From contig CAYRIY010000041.1 in assembly GCA_964424335.1 (NCBI GenBank), positions 1 through 27,571 of the forward strand: a stretch of 27,571 bases of DNA, in the 5' to 3' direction. This document shows positions 15,293 through 22,867 of this stretch, in pieces. Source of the stretch: CAYRIY01 sp964424335 (lineage in GTDB: Bacteria > Bacillota > Limnochordia > DTU080 > RSA5). Below the pieces are notes generated by a model, which was not told the origin of the DNA, did no database searches, and saw only the letters and a list, made by a program, of their open reading frames with translations. Every line of letters begins with the position of its first letter. Position 1 is the stretch's first letter. A program made the translations under genes and the position numbers.

Positions 15293-16021
15293 ATGGCGCG
15301 CGCAGTTGAAGAAGAAGAAAGAGTAATAGAGGATCCGGGCGAGCGGGTCCACGTATGGCCAAACCTAGTCAGCATCGAGTTGGTCGGCGCGCTCATCTAT
15401 CTCTTTGCTCTGAGCGCCATGGCGATCTTGGTCAAAGCGCCTTTGACCGATTTGGCCAACGGCGAGGTGACGCCAAACCCTTCAAAGGCGCCGTGGTACT
15501 TCCTTGGGCTTCAGGAGCTCTTGCTCCACATGCATCCGGCGCTGGCCGGCGTGATCGTGCCCACGGCCGTGCTCGTGCTCCTTGGGGCCATCCCGTACAT
15601 CGACAGGAGCCGAGCGGGAACCGGGATTTGGTTCAGCTCTCCGAAGGGGATTCCGATCGCCAAGTTCTCCTTTGTCTACACGACGGTCTGGAACCTGTCC
15701 TTGATCCTCTTGGACGAGTTCCTACCTGCAGGCGAGGGAGCGCACGGAATCGGCCCACTGCTTGAGCTGTACGGGGCTCCCGCCGAAGTGGGATCCGTCT
15801 TTGTGCCTCTGGTCTTTATGACCTTCATTCCCTGGTCGCTTGCCGTGATCGTCAAGAGGCGTTGGAATGCCAACACGCGCGAGATTATGATCGCCCTGTA
15901 CTCGTTTTTCCTCGCCTCCTTCATCGTGCTGACGATTGTGGGAACAGCGTTTCGCGGTCACAGCATGCATCTTATGTGGCCGTGGGAAGTCGGCCACCCG
16001 GAGGGACTCCTCCTCAAGTAA
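15293..16021 (+). CDS. Subunit IV-like (cytochrome b C-terminal) protein of the bc complex
   Basis: A 242-residue membrane protein matching the C-terminal half of cytochrome b (PetD/subunit IV). It supplies part of the quinol-oxidation site. Membrane segments lie at about 26-47, 78-101, 124-142, 167-187 and 197-217. Between the first two, PNPSKAPWYFLG carries the counterpart of the PEWY motif, as APWY (66-69), a form in keeping with menaquinol enzymes. It ends FRGHSMHLMWPWE. It is longer than plant PetD (about 160, three helices). Unlike Bacillus QcrC it has no fused cytochrome c domain (no CxxCH). The ATG at 15293 has GGAGGGAG 5 nt upstream. Follows qcrB by 80 nt. Confidence 0.88.
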   Translation: MARAVEEEERVIEDPGERVHVWPNLVSIELVGALIYLFALSAMAILVKAPLTDLANGEVTPNPSKAPWYFLGLQELLLHMHPALAGVIVPTAVLVLLGAIPYIDRSRAGTGIWFSSPKGIPIAKFSFVYTTVWNLSLILLDEFLPAGEGAHGIGPLLELYGAPAEVGSVFVPLVFMTFIPWSLAVIVKRRWNANTREIMIALYSFFLASFIVLTIVGTAFRGHSMHLMWPWEVGHPEGLLLK

Positions 16022-16090
16022 TCGTAAGTCGATCCCGGGAGCGCCCCGGTTGATGTGGTTATGAAGTGGCTTTAAGGGGGACGTTCGACG

Positions 16091-16585
16091 TTGGCGGAGA
16101 ACGAAAAGGAGTTATCCAGACAGGAGCGGAAGCGACGCAGCTTCCTTCGGACCGTGATGTGGTCTTCTGCGGGCCTGGTGCTTGCCGAGTCTGCGCTTGC
16201 GGGGCTGGCGCTCTTTTGGCCGCGCAAGGTGGAGGGTTTCGGCTCCAAAATACGTGCCGGCAAGATTAGCGACTTCCCGATCGGGAGCGTGACTCGTTTC
16301 CGGGATGGCAAGTTTTACATCTCCAGACTCCCCGAAGGGATCATTGCGCTCTACTGGAAATGCCCGCACCTCGGGTGCACCGTTCCGTGGGTTGAGGGTG
16401 AGAACATGTTCCATTGCCCGTGCCACGCTTCCGTTTACGAAGCGACGGGCCAAAACGTTGCCGGACCGGCGCCGCGTCCCATGGACTACATGGCGATCGA
16501 AATCAGCGGCGACGACGTGATCGTCGACACCGGCGCAATCTTCGAGCGGCAGCAGCACTCGAGCGAACATGTGACGAAGGTGTAG
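16091..16585 (+). CDS. qcrA: Rieske iron-sulfur subunit of the bc complex
   Basis: A 164-residue Rieske 2Fe-2S protein that takes one electron from quinol and passes it to cytochrome c. An N-terminal KRRSFLR sequence (Arg15-Arg16) is a twin-arginine export motif, followed by one membrane anchor (about 23-43). Box I CPHLGC (91-96) and box II CPCHAS (109-114) give ligands Cys91, His93, Cys109, His112 and a Cys96-Cys111 disulfide. Box II has Ala where Gly is usual (CPCHG). The start is TTG at 16091 with AAGGGGGA at 16074-16081. It is the third gene here, whereas in Bacillus qcrA comes first. Confidence 0.94.
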   Translation: MAENEKELSRQERKRRSFLRTVMWSSAGLVLAESALAGLALFWPRKVEGFGSKIRAGKISDFPIGSVTRFRDGKFYISRLPEGIIALYWKCPHLGCTVPWVEGENMFHCPCHASVYEATGQNVAGPAPRPMDYMAIEISGDDVIVDTGAIFERQQHSSEHVTKV

Positions 16586-16668
16586 GGCTGCGATCCGGCA
16601 ATGCTGCTGGTCTAATCCACCGGCGCGTAGGGACGCATGTCACTTGGGGTTAAGGAGGTATTTGGGCT

Positions 16669-16773
16669 GTGTTTCGAGTAACCGAGTCGGTCGAGCTCCT
16701 TTTGGTGTTCTTAATGATCATCATCGCCCAGGCCGCCTTGTACTTTATCGGTCGGTGGATGAACAAAGAGTAG
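16669..16773 (+). CDS. 34-residue single-helix membrane protein in the bc operon
   Basis: A very small ORF: GTG at 16669, TAG at 16771-16773. AAGGAGGT at 16652-16659 with 9-nt spacing is among the best ribosome binding sites in the window. The product has a short polar N-terminus (MFRVTESVE), one hydrophobic helix at about 10-28 and a polar basic tail ending GRWMNKE. It sits 83 nt after the Rieske stop and 42 nt before cytochrome c, on the same strand. Size and topology recall PetG, PetL, PetM and PetN, the one-helix subunits of cytochrome b6f. It resembles none of them recognisably. Likely a small structural or assembly subunit; function is inferred from position only. Confidence 0.75.
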   Translation: MFRVTESVELLLVFLMIIIAQAALYFIGRWMNKE

Positions 16774-16815
16774 TCGGCGGCGAACTCTTCGTCCGGCGAA
16801 AGGGGCATCGAAAGC

Positions 16816-17802
16816 GTGAGGGGCAAACGTTACATAGCGGTTACAGTCTTGGCATGGCTTGTCATACTCCTTTGGGGTTGGTACTTCATTTATGACATTC
16901 CCAGGATGACGCAGGCGGAGGCGTTGCATCAGCTCGCGATGGCCGATGTGGGCGCACAGCTTTACGCCGAGAACTGCGCTTCCTGTCACGGACCGCAAGG
17001 AGAAGGCGTCGTCGGACCCCCGCTCAATAAGGAAGCGTTCCGAGCGAATCCTTCTGAAAACAAAGAGGTCTACGACCTGATTTACCGTGCGATCGACGAC
17101 GGTCGTCCGGGAACGACGACGACGCACTGGGTGCGGCTCACCACGGGCGAATGGGCGTCGTACACGGCGATGCCGACGTGGGGCGCGGACAACGGCGGAC
17201 CGATGAATGAGCAGATGATCGCCGCCATCACGACCTTTATCATGATGGGCGATTGGAATAAGGTCGGGCGCCACATTCCACCGCCTTCGGGCCAAAATCC
17301 CGACGGCACGTGGCAACTCGACAAGATGCCCGACGGCATCGGCATCTCGGCGGAGGCCTCCTTGGCAGGCAAAGAGATATTTACAAGCCGCGGGTGCGTT
17401 GCATGTCACAAGATCGGAAGCGTCGGGGGCAACGTCGGGCCCGACCTGACGAAGCTCGGCTCTTGGGGCCTTGACCGCGAGTTCCTGTTCGCGTGGATCG
17501 ACAACCCGGCTGCGGTTCCCAATCGAGCGCCGACGTACTGGTCCAACTACGGTGGGCCCTACGAGTTGCCCATCAAGGTCGACGGTCCGCCGGAGGCCGT
17601 AAGCGGCGTACAGGGCGCTCAGATGACCGAAGGGACACAAGGCGCAAATGAAGGCGGTCGGGATGAAGTCATGCAAGGGGCGCTCAGTCCCGACATTCCG
17701 ATCCCGTCGACCGAGGCGCTGCCTCCGACGCTGATGCCCTCGATGGGCCTGTCGGACGAGCAAATCGAGATCCTGCTGGATTACCTGCTCAGCTTGAAAT
17801 AG
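16816..17802 (+). CDS. Membrane-anchored dihaem cytochrome c
   Basis: A 328-residue cytochrome c with an N-terminal anchor (about 7-26) and two haem domains on the outer face. CASCH (54-58) has likely sixth ligand Met119 (TAMPTWG). CVACH (194-198) has likely ligand Met310 (PSMGLSDEQ). An insert of about 50 residues (251-300), rich in Gly, Pro, Glu and Gln, separates the second haem domain core from its Met-ligand end. As the last gene of the operon it probably accepts electrons from the Rieske protein, like the dihaem cytochrome of the heliobacterial bc complex. The start is GTG at 16816 with AAAGGGG at about 16799-16805. A terminator follows. Confidence 0.9.
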   Translation: MRGKRYIAVTVLAWLVILLWGWYFIYDIPRMTQAEALHQLAMADVGAQLYAENCASCHGPQGEGVVGPPLNKEAFRANPSENKEVYDLIYRAIDDGRPGTTTTHWVRLTTGEWASYTAMPTWGADNGGPMNEQMIAAITTFIMMGDWNKVGRHIPPPSGQNPDGTWQLDKMPDGIGISAEASLAGKEIFTSRGCVACHKIGSVGGNVGPDLTKLGSWGLDREFLFAWIDNPAAVPNRAPTYWSNYGGPYELPIKVDGPPEAVSGVQGAQMTEGTQGANEGGRDEVMQGALSPDIPIPSTEALPPTLMPSMGLSDEQIEILLDYLLSLK

Positions 17803-17834
17803 GGCGGGTCCGGCCTGGACGAAACGCGCACGAT

Positions 17835-17868
17835 GAGGGCGTCCAATTAGTCGGGACGCCCTCTCTTT
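17835..17868 (+). terminator. Intrinsic terminator of the bc operon
   Basis: A perfect 10-bp stem, GAGGGCGTCC (17835-17844) with GGACGCCCTC (17854-17863), encloses a 9-nt loop and is followed by TCTTT. It begins 32 nt after the cytochrome c stop. It is the clearest intrinsic terminator in the window and sets the operon's 3' end. Confidence 0.85.
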
Positions 17869-17905
17869 GCCACATATCGATCGATGCGGGCAAGCAACCT
17901 AGGCG

Positions 17906-18469
17906 GTGGTGATTGAATTGGGCATTCTTTGGCGGTTTATGCCGCTGCTGGTCATTGCTTTCGCGACAGGGACCTTGTTTCGGATCGCGGATCAACACGG
18001 GATCGCAGCGTTCCGGATGTTCGGCACGTGGGGTATCGTCGCCATAGGGATATGGGGCTCGAGCATCCTCAGGGGGATTCAGCGCGAATCAGGCCTTAAA
18101 ACGCTCGAGGAACGTCTGGTCGGTCTGTCGGATCGGGTGAGCATCGAGCCCTTGGGCGCCGTAAACAAGCTGCCGATCTGGAAATTGCAAACACCGAGAG
18201 GGACGATCCTCCTCGGCGCGAGCGACGTTTCGAATAGCGCCCGGACAAACCGAGCCGCTCAAGCATTGCGACGACATGCAAGAGCAGTGATCGATGCTGC
18301 CTCCAATCAGGGCGCGCTGCGCAAGGAAGAGCGGACCGAAGCGGCTCTCGTCCTGCTGCGTCGAGGTTTGAATGGCCGCGATGAGACGATCGCACTCTCC
18401 GACGACTTTCCGCCGGTGCGCTTGATTAACCCCGAGAGGCTCGACGACTTGATTGGCGCTGGGGCGTGA
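17906..18469 (+). CDS. Unknown two-helix membrane protein
   Basis: A 187-residue protein not recognised with confidence. Two membrane segments (about 8-24 and 36-54) precede a soluble, Arg-rich domain of about 125 residues that starts with an amphipathic helix. The stretch IWKLQTPRGTILLGASDVSNSA, given here as 91-112, and the ending LINPERLDDLI faintly recall nuclease-related (NERD/Mrr-like) domains, but no complete catalytic set is visible. Candidate starts are tandem GTG codons at 17906 and 17909, or TTG at 17918 with GGTGGTGA just upstream. It comes after the bc terminator, so it is probably transcribed separately, perhaps with the DUF2203 gene. Confidence 0.65.
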   Translation: MVIELGILWRFMPLLVIAFATGTLFRIADQHGIAAFRMFGTWGIVAIGIWGSSILRGIQRESGLKTLEERLVGLSDRVSIEPLGAVNKLPIWKLQTPRGTILLGASDVSNSARTNRAAQALRRHARAVIDAASNQGALRKEERTEAALVLLRRGLNGRDETIALSDDFPPVRLINPERLDDLIGAGA

Positions 18470-18512
18470 CCCACTTGAGACGGGATCGCCGATTTCCATG
18501 TGAGGTCGCCCC

Positions 18513-18929
18513 ATGAGAAGGTTCTCTCCTGATGAAGCCACCGGCATGATTCCAAGGCTGGAGCGCGACCTCGCGCGGATCAAGCATTTGATTCGCTTAG
18601 CCCGAGAGAAAAGCCGGGAAAAAGAGATGATCAAAGCCGTCGGCTACAGAGAAGACGGATCCCTCATCATGCTGGCTGACTATCGAGAAGCCCAAGCAAT
18701 ACTGGATGATTCCGTGCGCGAGCTCAACTCGATCATCGAAGAGATTCACCGGGAAGGGGCTCAAATCAAGGACCTCGAGCGAGGGCTCGTGGACTTTCCC
18801 GCGATCATTCACGGGCAAGACGTCCTGCTATGCTGGGAGCTTGGTGAGTCGGCGGTGATGTACTACCATGATCATGCGGCGGGATACATGGGAAGGAAAC
18901 CGATTCCGGACGATTGGCGACTCGAATGA
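18513..18929 (+). CDS. DUF2203 family protein
   Basis: A 138-residue soluble protein of the DUF2203 family, whose function is unknown. The N-terminus (RRFSPDEATGMIPRLERDL) leads into a long helical, probably coiled-coil, region (about 8-85). The conserved C-terminal block follows: IKDLERGLVDFPA, LLCWELGESAVMYYHDHAAGYMGR split at about 105-130, and PIPDDW. The ATG at 18513 has TGAGGT 6 nt upstream. Neighbours are the unknown membrane protein and the cobalamin adenosyltransferase, on the same strand with short gaps (43 and 56 nt). Confidence 0.85.
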   Translation: MRRFSPDEATGMIPRLERDLARIKHLIRLAREKSREKEMIKAVGYREDGSLIMLADYREAQAILDDSVRELNSIIEEIHREGAQIKDLERGLVDFPAIIHGQDVLLCWELGESAVMYYHDHAAGYMGRKPIPDDWRLE

Positions 18930-18985
18930 CCTTTGTGAATGACTCGTGACGCGGTCGCCAATTGATCCAGTGGAGGTTGATGTGT

Positions 18986-19531
18986 GTGAAAATTTACACG
19001 AGGCAAGGCGACCTTGGCGAGACGAGCCTGTGGCGGGGTGGAAAGGTGTCAAAGGCCGACTTGCTCATCGAAGCGATCGGGTCGATCGACGAACTCAACG
19101 CGTACCTTGGCATCTGCATCGCAGCGCTCACCGATTCGCTTCACGCCGCCCTTGGCCCCTCTTTGGCGCGCTGCCAGCGCGATCTGTTCGAGATCGGCGC
19201 CGAACTTGCCGATGGTAAAGGGCAGCAGCGCATCACACAGGCGCGGGTAAGCTGGCTCGAAGAGCAGATCGACTCCATGTCGAGCCGCCTTCCGCAACTT
19301 ACACACTTCGTCCTGCCGGGAGGGAGTCTGCCTGCGGCTCACCTCCACGCGGCGCGCACGATCGCCCGCAGGGCCGAGCGAGCGCTTGTCGCATTGCACC
19401 TCCAACATCCCCTCCAAGGCGAGCTGCTTTCGTACATCAATCGCCTCTCCGACTATCTTTTTTCCGCCGCTCGCTTTGCCAACACGTCACTTGGCGTCGA
19501 AGAGCCGACGTGGTCCGGAAACGACGGCTAA
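18986..19531 (+). CDS. PduO-type cob(I)alamin adenosyltransferase
   Basis: A 181-residue corrinoid adenosyltransferase. It transfers the adenosyl group of ATP to cob(I)alamin, making coenzyme B12 in the cytoplasm. The ATP-binding N-terminus KIYTRQGDLGETSL (2-15), the KVSKAD stretch, the AIGSIDELNAYLG helix (about 30-42) and the C-terminal INRLSDYLFSAAR are family signatures. GTG at 18986 is preferred over ATG at 18980 because GGAGGT (18972-18977) is 8 nt from it and the product then begins MKIYT like homologues. Its TAA overlaps the stop codon of the convergent permease gene, so there is no intervening terminator. Confidence 0.92.
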   Translation: MKIYTRQGDLGETSLWRGGKVSKADLLIEAIGSIDELNAYLGICIAALTDSLHAALGPSLARCQRDLFEIGAELADGKGQQRITQARVSWLEEQIDSMSSRLPQLTHFVLPGGSLPAAHLHAARTIARRAERALVALHLQHPLQGELLSYINRLSDYLFSAARFANTSLGVEEPTWSGNDG

Positions 19532-20328
19532 TCAAGCACCCCTGCCTCACTTAATGCGTCGCCCAATAGGTAAAATCCGAATGAGCTCACGGCAATGGCC
19601 ACGCCGGGGACGAGAACGAGCCGCGGCTCGATCCACAAGTACTCACGGCCCATGTCGATCATGGTTCCCCAGTCTGCGGTGGGCAAAGGTGGACCAAGCC
19701 CCAAGAAGGAGAGTCCTGATGCGGTAGCGATCGCTTGAGCCATTCGCAGCGCGCAGATCGACGCCACCGACGACCAAGCGTTGACAAGGATGTGGCGCCG
19801 CAGGATGTAGCCGTGTCCGGCGCCCAATGTTCGTGCGGCCGACACGTACTCTTCACGTCGCAACGAGCGTGCAATCGCCCTTGTGACGCGCGCAAACGCG
19901 GGAAAGGAGAAGAAGCCTACGGCGACGATCAGGTTCAGCGTACCCGGACCGACCGCCGTAGCGGCGACGAGCGCGAGCAAAAATCCTGGAAACGATAAGA
20001 GTATGTCGATGCATCGCATGACTGCACGATCCGCAATGCCGCCCACATAACCCGCCCACAGCCCCGCTGCGCTTCCGACTACGGCTCCTGCGCCGACTCC
20101 AAGCACGGAGATGAGGAATGCAAGGCGAGCCCCGTAGAGGGTCCTCGACAAGAGATCCCTTCCTAATTCATCACGCCCGAGCAGGTTGCTTGGAGAGGGA
20201 GACTCAAATGCCCGCGCCAGATGAATTGCGTTCGGATTTTCAGGAGCAAGGAGCGGCCCCAAGATTGCGATGACGACAAAGAGTCCTGTGATTGCGCTTC
20301 CGATATATAGGCGGGTGCGATGGTTCAT
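19528..20328 (-). CDS. DppC-type ABC transporter permease (peptide/nickel family)
   Basis: A 266-residue inner-membrane permease, the DppC/OppC partner in peptide uptake. Membrane segments begin at about 9-27. The LLGRDELGRDLLSR motif is typical of DppC/OppC/NikC. The EAA loop AARTLGAGHGYILRRHILVNA contacts the ATPase (given as one stretch at about 163-183). A GLSFLGLGPPLPTADWGTM segment precedes the last helix. The frame is open to 20406, but the ATG at 20328 has GAGGGCG just upstream and gives a normal N-terminus. It starts 25 nt after the DppB-type stop. Last gene of the minus-strand operon; no ATPase gene follows. Confidence 0.9.
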   Translation of the reverse strand: MNHRTRLYIGSAITGLFVVIAILGPLLAPENPNAIHLARAFESPSPSNLLGRDELGRDLLSRTLYGARLAFLISVLGVGAGAVVGSAAGLWAGYVGGIADRAVMRCIDILLSFPGFLLALVAATAVGPGTLNLIVAVGFFSFPAFARVTRAIARSLRREEYVSAARTLGAGHGYILRRHILVNAWSSVASICALRMAQAIATASGLSFLGLGPPLPTADWGTMIDMGREYLWIEPRLVLVPGVAIAVSSFGFYLLGDALSEAGVLD

Positions 20329-20353
20329 TGGGGCGCCCTCATTTCGTGCATGC

Positions 20354-21271
20354 TCATAGGCCTCGCAGCCTTGGATCGATCCTGGAGCAGACCAAGTCGG
20401 CTGCAAGGTTCGCCGCCATCACCGCTGCCGCCATCAACAAGACTGCGCCGAGCACGGACGGGTAATCCCGAAACGCGATCGACTGAACGACAAACCGACC
20501 GAGGCCGTTGATCGAAAAGATCGTCTCCGTGAGCACGGCGCCGCCTAAGAGCCTGCCGCTTTCGAGTGCGAAGTAGGTCAAAGCAGGGGCAAGGGCATTT
20601 GGCAGGGCGTGTTTCCAGAGGGTGCGCGCCTGTGTCGCGCCCTTGCTCCGAGCTGTGTTCAAGTATGGTTTGGCGAGTATGTCGGCAAGGGATGACCGGA
20701 GCACCCGGGCGGTGGCGACCCCAGTGTGGGCGCCCAAAGCCGCCGCCGGCAATAAGTAGTGAGCAATCGTCGCATCGCCGCCGGCGGGAAACACCCGAAA
20801 TGTGAGGGAGAATAGCAGGATCAAGGTGAGGCCGAGCCAGTAGACAGGCACGGAGAGGATGGCAAGGCCAACCCAATCCATGGCTTGAACGACTGTGCTG
20901 CGCGGATGCGCGGCAGACATGATTCCGATCGGCAGTGCCACGGCGGCGGCAAAGGCCAACGCCAAGGACGCTAGGAGAAACGTGGCGCCCATTCGGGAAC
21001 GAAGCTCTAGGATTACGGGGCGGCCCGAGCGAATCGATGTGCCGAGGTCTCCACGCGCGGCGCGACTCAAGTATTGAGCGAACTGAATGGGGAGCGGTCG
21101 GTCGAGCCCCATCCGGCGTCGCACGGCCTCGACCTCCTCAAAGCTCGCTTCCTCTCCGGCGTATATCTCCGCCGGATCTCCGGGGAGCCATTGCATCAAT
21201 ATGAACGAGATCGCAACCACTCCGGCGAGGGCCGTGAGGAAATCGGCGGCGCTCCCTAATGCACGCCTCAC
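20354..21271 (-). CDS. DppB-type ABC transporter permease (peptide/nickel family)
   Basis: A 305-residue permease of the DppB/OppB family. The N-terminal helix is followed by the LPGDPAEIYAGEEAS loop and the GDLGTSIRSGRPV motif that marks this family. Five further helices follow, with the EAA loop ARSKGATQARTLWKHALPN (about 215-233) for ATPase contact. The GTG start at 21271-21269 overlaps the stop TGA of the binding-protein gene (21270-21268) as GTGA, so translation is coupled. It forms the pore with the next gene's product. Substrate class (peptide, nickel or other) cannot be set from the permease. Confidence 0.92.
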   Translation of the reverse strand: MRRALGSAADFLTALAGVVAISFILMQWLPGDPAEIYAGEEASFEEVEAVRRRMGLDRPLPIQFAQYLSRAARGDLGTSIRSGRPVILELRSRMGATFLLASLALAFAAAVALPIGIMSAAHPRSTVVQAMDWVGLAILSVPVYWLGLTLILLFSLTFRVFPAGGDATIAHYLLPAAALGAHTGVATARVLRSSLADILAKPYLNTARSKGATQARTLWKHALPNALAPALTYFALESGRLLGGAVLTETIFSINGLGRFVVQSIAFRDYPSVLGAVLLMAAAVMAANLAADLVCSRIDPRLRGL

Positions 21272-22863
21272 ATGCTCGCCCCCGTCACGTGGGCAAATCG
21301 AAAGTCGATCGTCTCCGTAGAGAAAAGCCGAACGCCCTCGACCGACCGCCTTCGCCCGAATGCGAGGTGGGGGCTGTAGAGGGGAACGATCGGCACGTCC
21401 TCGATGATGCGTTCGACCGCCTTTCCATAAAGCTCCAAACGCCGGTCGGGATCGAGCTCTCGTGCCGCCTCGTCGATTACGCCGTCGAACGCAGGTGAGG
21501 CGTAGCCGGAAATGTTGCCGCGCGAGCCGCTATACAGGATTGGACGAAGCGCCATGTCGGCGTCGCCGGTCGATGGCACCCAACCGAGCACCGCTGCGTT
21601 CCACCCGTCGCTTTGGCGCAAACTGCTCAGGTAAGCTCCCCATTCAAACAGGCGTATCTCGACATCAAATCCGGCGAGTTCGAGGAATGCTCCCACGGCT
21701 TGCGCAACCGCTCGGTCCTGGGGGTATCGCCCTGCTGGGCTCCACAGCGAGACCCGCGGTCTGTTCGAGCCGGATCGTTCGATTTCGCTTTGCCCCGAGT
21801 GAGGATCGAAAGGAGTCGTAACCGCGCGGTACCCCCATGTGCCTTCGGCGATGGGGACCCATGCCGGGTTTGCAAGGCTGAAAAGCAGGTGCCGGGCGAT
21901 GCTCGCGCGATCGATTGCTCGGCTGGCGAGCCTCCTTGCTTCCTTCTCGTTGAACGGTGGATGATTCATGTTTAGCGCGAGGTAGACGAGGCGCTGCGTC
22001 GCGGAGGTTTCCACCACGACTTCGGGGCTTTGGTCGACGCTGGCGACGTGGACCGGTTCAATCGGAAATGCGACGTCGATCTCCCCGGTCTCAAGCATGA
22101 TGGCTCGGCTGCTCGCCGTGGGGATGCTGAGAAAAACAAGTCGATCGACCGCTGGCGCTCCTCGCCAGTGCGCCTCGAACGCTTCGAGGACCAGCCGCGT
22201 GCCTGGTATCCACTCGCCTAATCGAAAAGGGCCCGTACCGGCGGGTGTAGACGGCTCGGTCCCGTTCGTCGCCACGATTCCCAGCGCATCGTGGGCGAGA
22301 ATCTGCAAGAACGGTGCGACAGGTTCGTAAAGCCTGAATTCCACCGTGAGGGCATCGCGCACGACGACTTCTCGCACAAAGCCCGATATCACGCTGCGGC
22401 GAGCAAGCCCGAGCCGGGGGTCGAGCAGTCGATCGAAGCTTGCCTTCACCGTACGTGCGTCCAGAGGCGTTCCGTCGTGGAAAACGACTCCCGGGCGGAG
22501 CTCGAGCGTCCAAACGTCGCCGCGCTCATTCCGAGACCACCTCGTCGCGAGGGAGGGCGTTGGTTCCATCTCCTCGTTCAACTCAACCAAGCGATCGTAG
22601 ATGTGGAAGTTGATCATCGACGAGGGCGCGTCGCTTGCATCGTGCGGGTCAAGGCGGGTCGGCTCCGCCGCAATCCCGATGCGCAACGTGATCTTATCGT
22701 CCGATCGGGTCGCTTCCATGACCAGAGGAGGTGAGGCGCTGCCGTCGCTTGTGCGCGGGGAGGCGGCGAATGAGACGATCGCAATTGCTCCGGCGAGCGC
22801 CAAAAGGCGGACGGTAGATGCGAAGGCAGCCTTGCGCCCCGCCCGAAAGTATACGACCCTCAT
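21268..22863 (-). CDS. Family-5 extracellular solute-binding protein (peptide/nickel type)
   Basis: A 531-residue SBP_bac_5 protein that would capture peptides or similar solutes for the adjacent permeases. The N-terminus is basic, then hydrophobic (about 18-34). Family signatures include LRIGIAAEPTRLDPHDA, LATRWSRNERGDVWTLELR and VFHDGTPLDARTVKASFDRLLDP, each in the expected place. No lipobox cysteine is present, although most Gram-positive binding proteins are lipoproteins, so it may be secreted or held by an uncleaved signal anchor. The ATG at 22863 is only 4 nt after the L,D-transpeptidase stop, with a crowded AAGG site, implying translational coupling. A start at 22935 would overlap the upstream gene. 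Confidence 0.9.
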   Translation of the reverse strand: MRVVYFRAGRKAAFASTVRLLALAGAIAIVSFAASPRTSDGSASPPLVMEATRSDDKITLRIGIAAEPTRLDPHDASDAPSSMINFHIYDRLVELNEEMEPTPSLATRWSRNERGDVWTLELRPGVVFHDGTPLDARTVKASFDRLLDPRLGLARRSVISGFVREVVVRDALTVEFRLYEPVAPFLQILAHDALGIVATNGTEPSTPAGTGPFRLGEWIPGTRLVLEAFEAHWRGAPAVDRLVFLSIPTASSRAIMLETGEIDVAFPIEPVHVASVDQSPEVVVETSATQRLVYLALNMNHPPFNEKEARRLASRAIDRASIARHLLFSLANPAWVPIAEGTWGYRAVTTPFDPHSGQSEIERSGSNRPRVSLWSPAGRYPQDRAVAQAVGAFLELAGFDVEIRLFEWGAYLSSLRQSDGWNAAVLGWVPSTGDADMALRPILYSGSRGNISGYASPAFDGVIDEAARELDPDRRLELYGKAVERIIEDVPIVPLYSPHLAFGRRRSVEGVRLFSTETIDFRFAHVTGASM

Positions 22864-22867
22864 GCCT

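Noticed and set aside
16711..17763. Minus-strand open frame of 350 codons opposite cytochrome c
   Set aside because: It lies opposite the dihaem cytochrome c gene, is His/Arg-rich without domains, and has no ribosome binding site linked to an operon.
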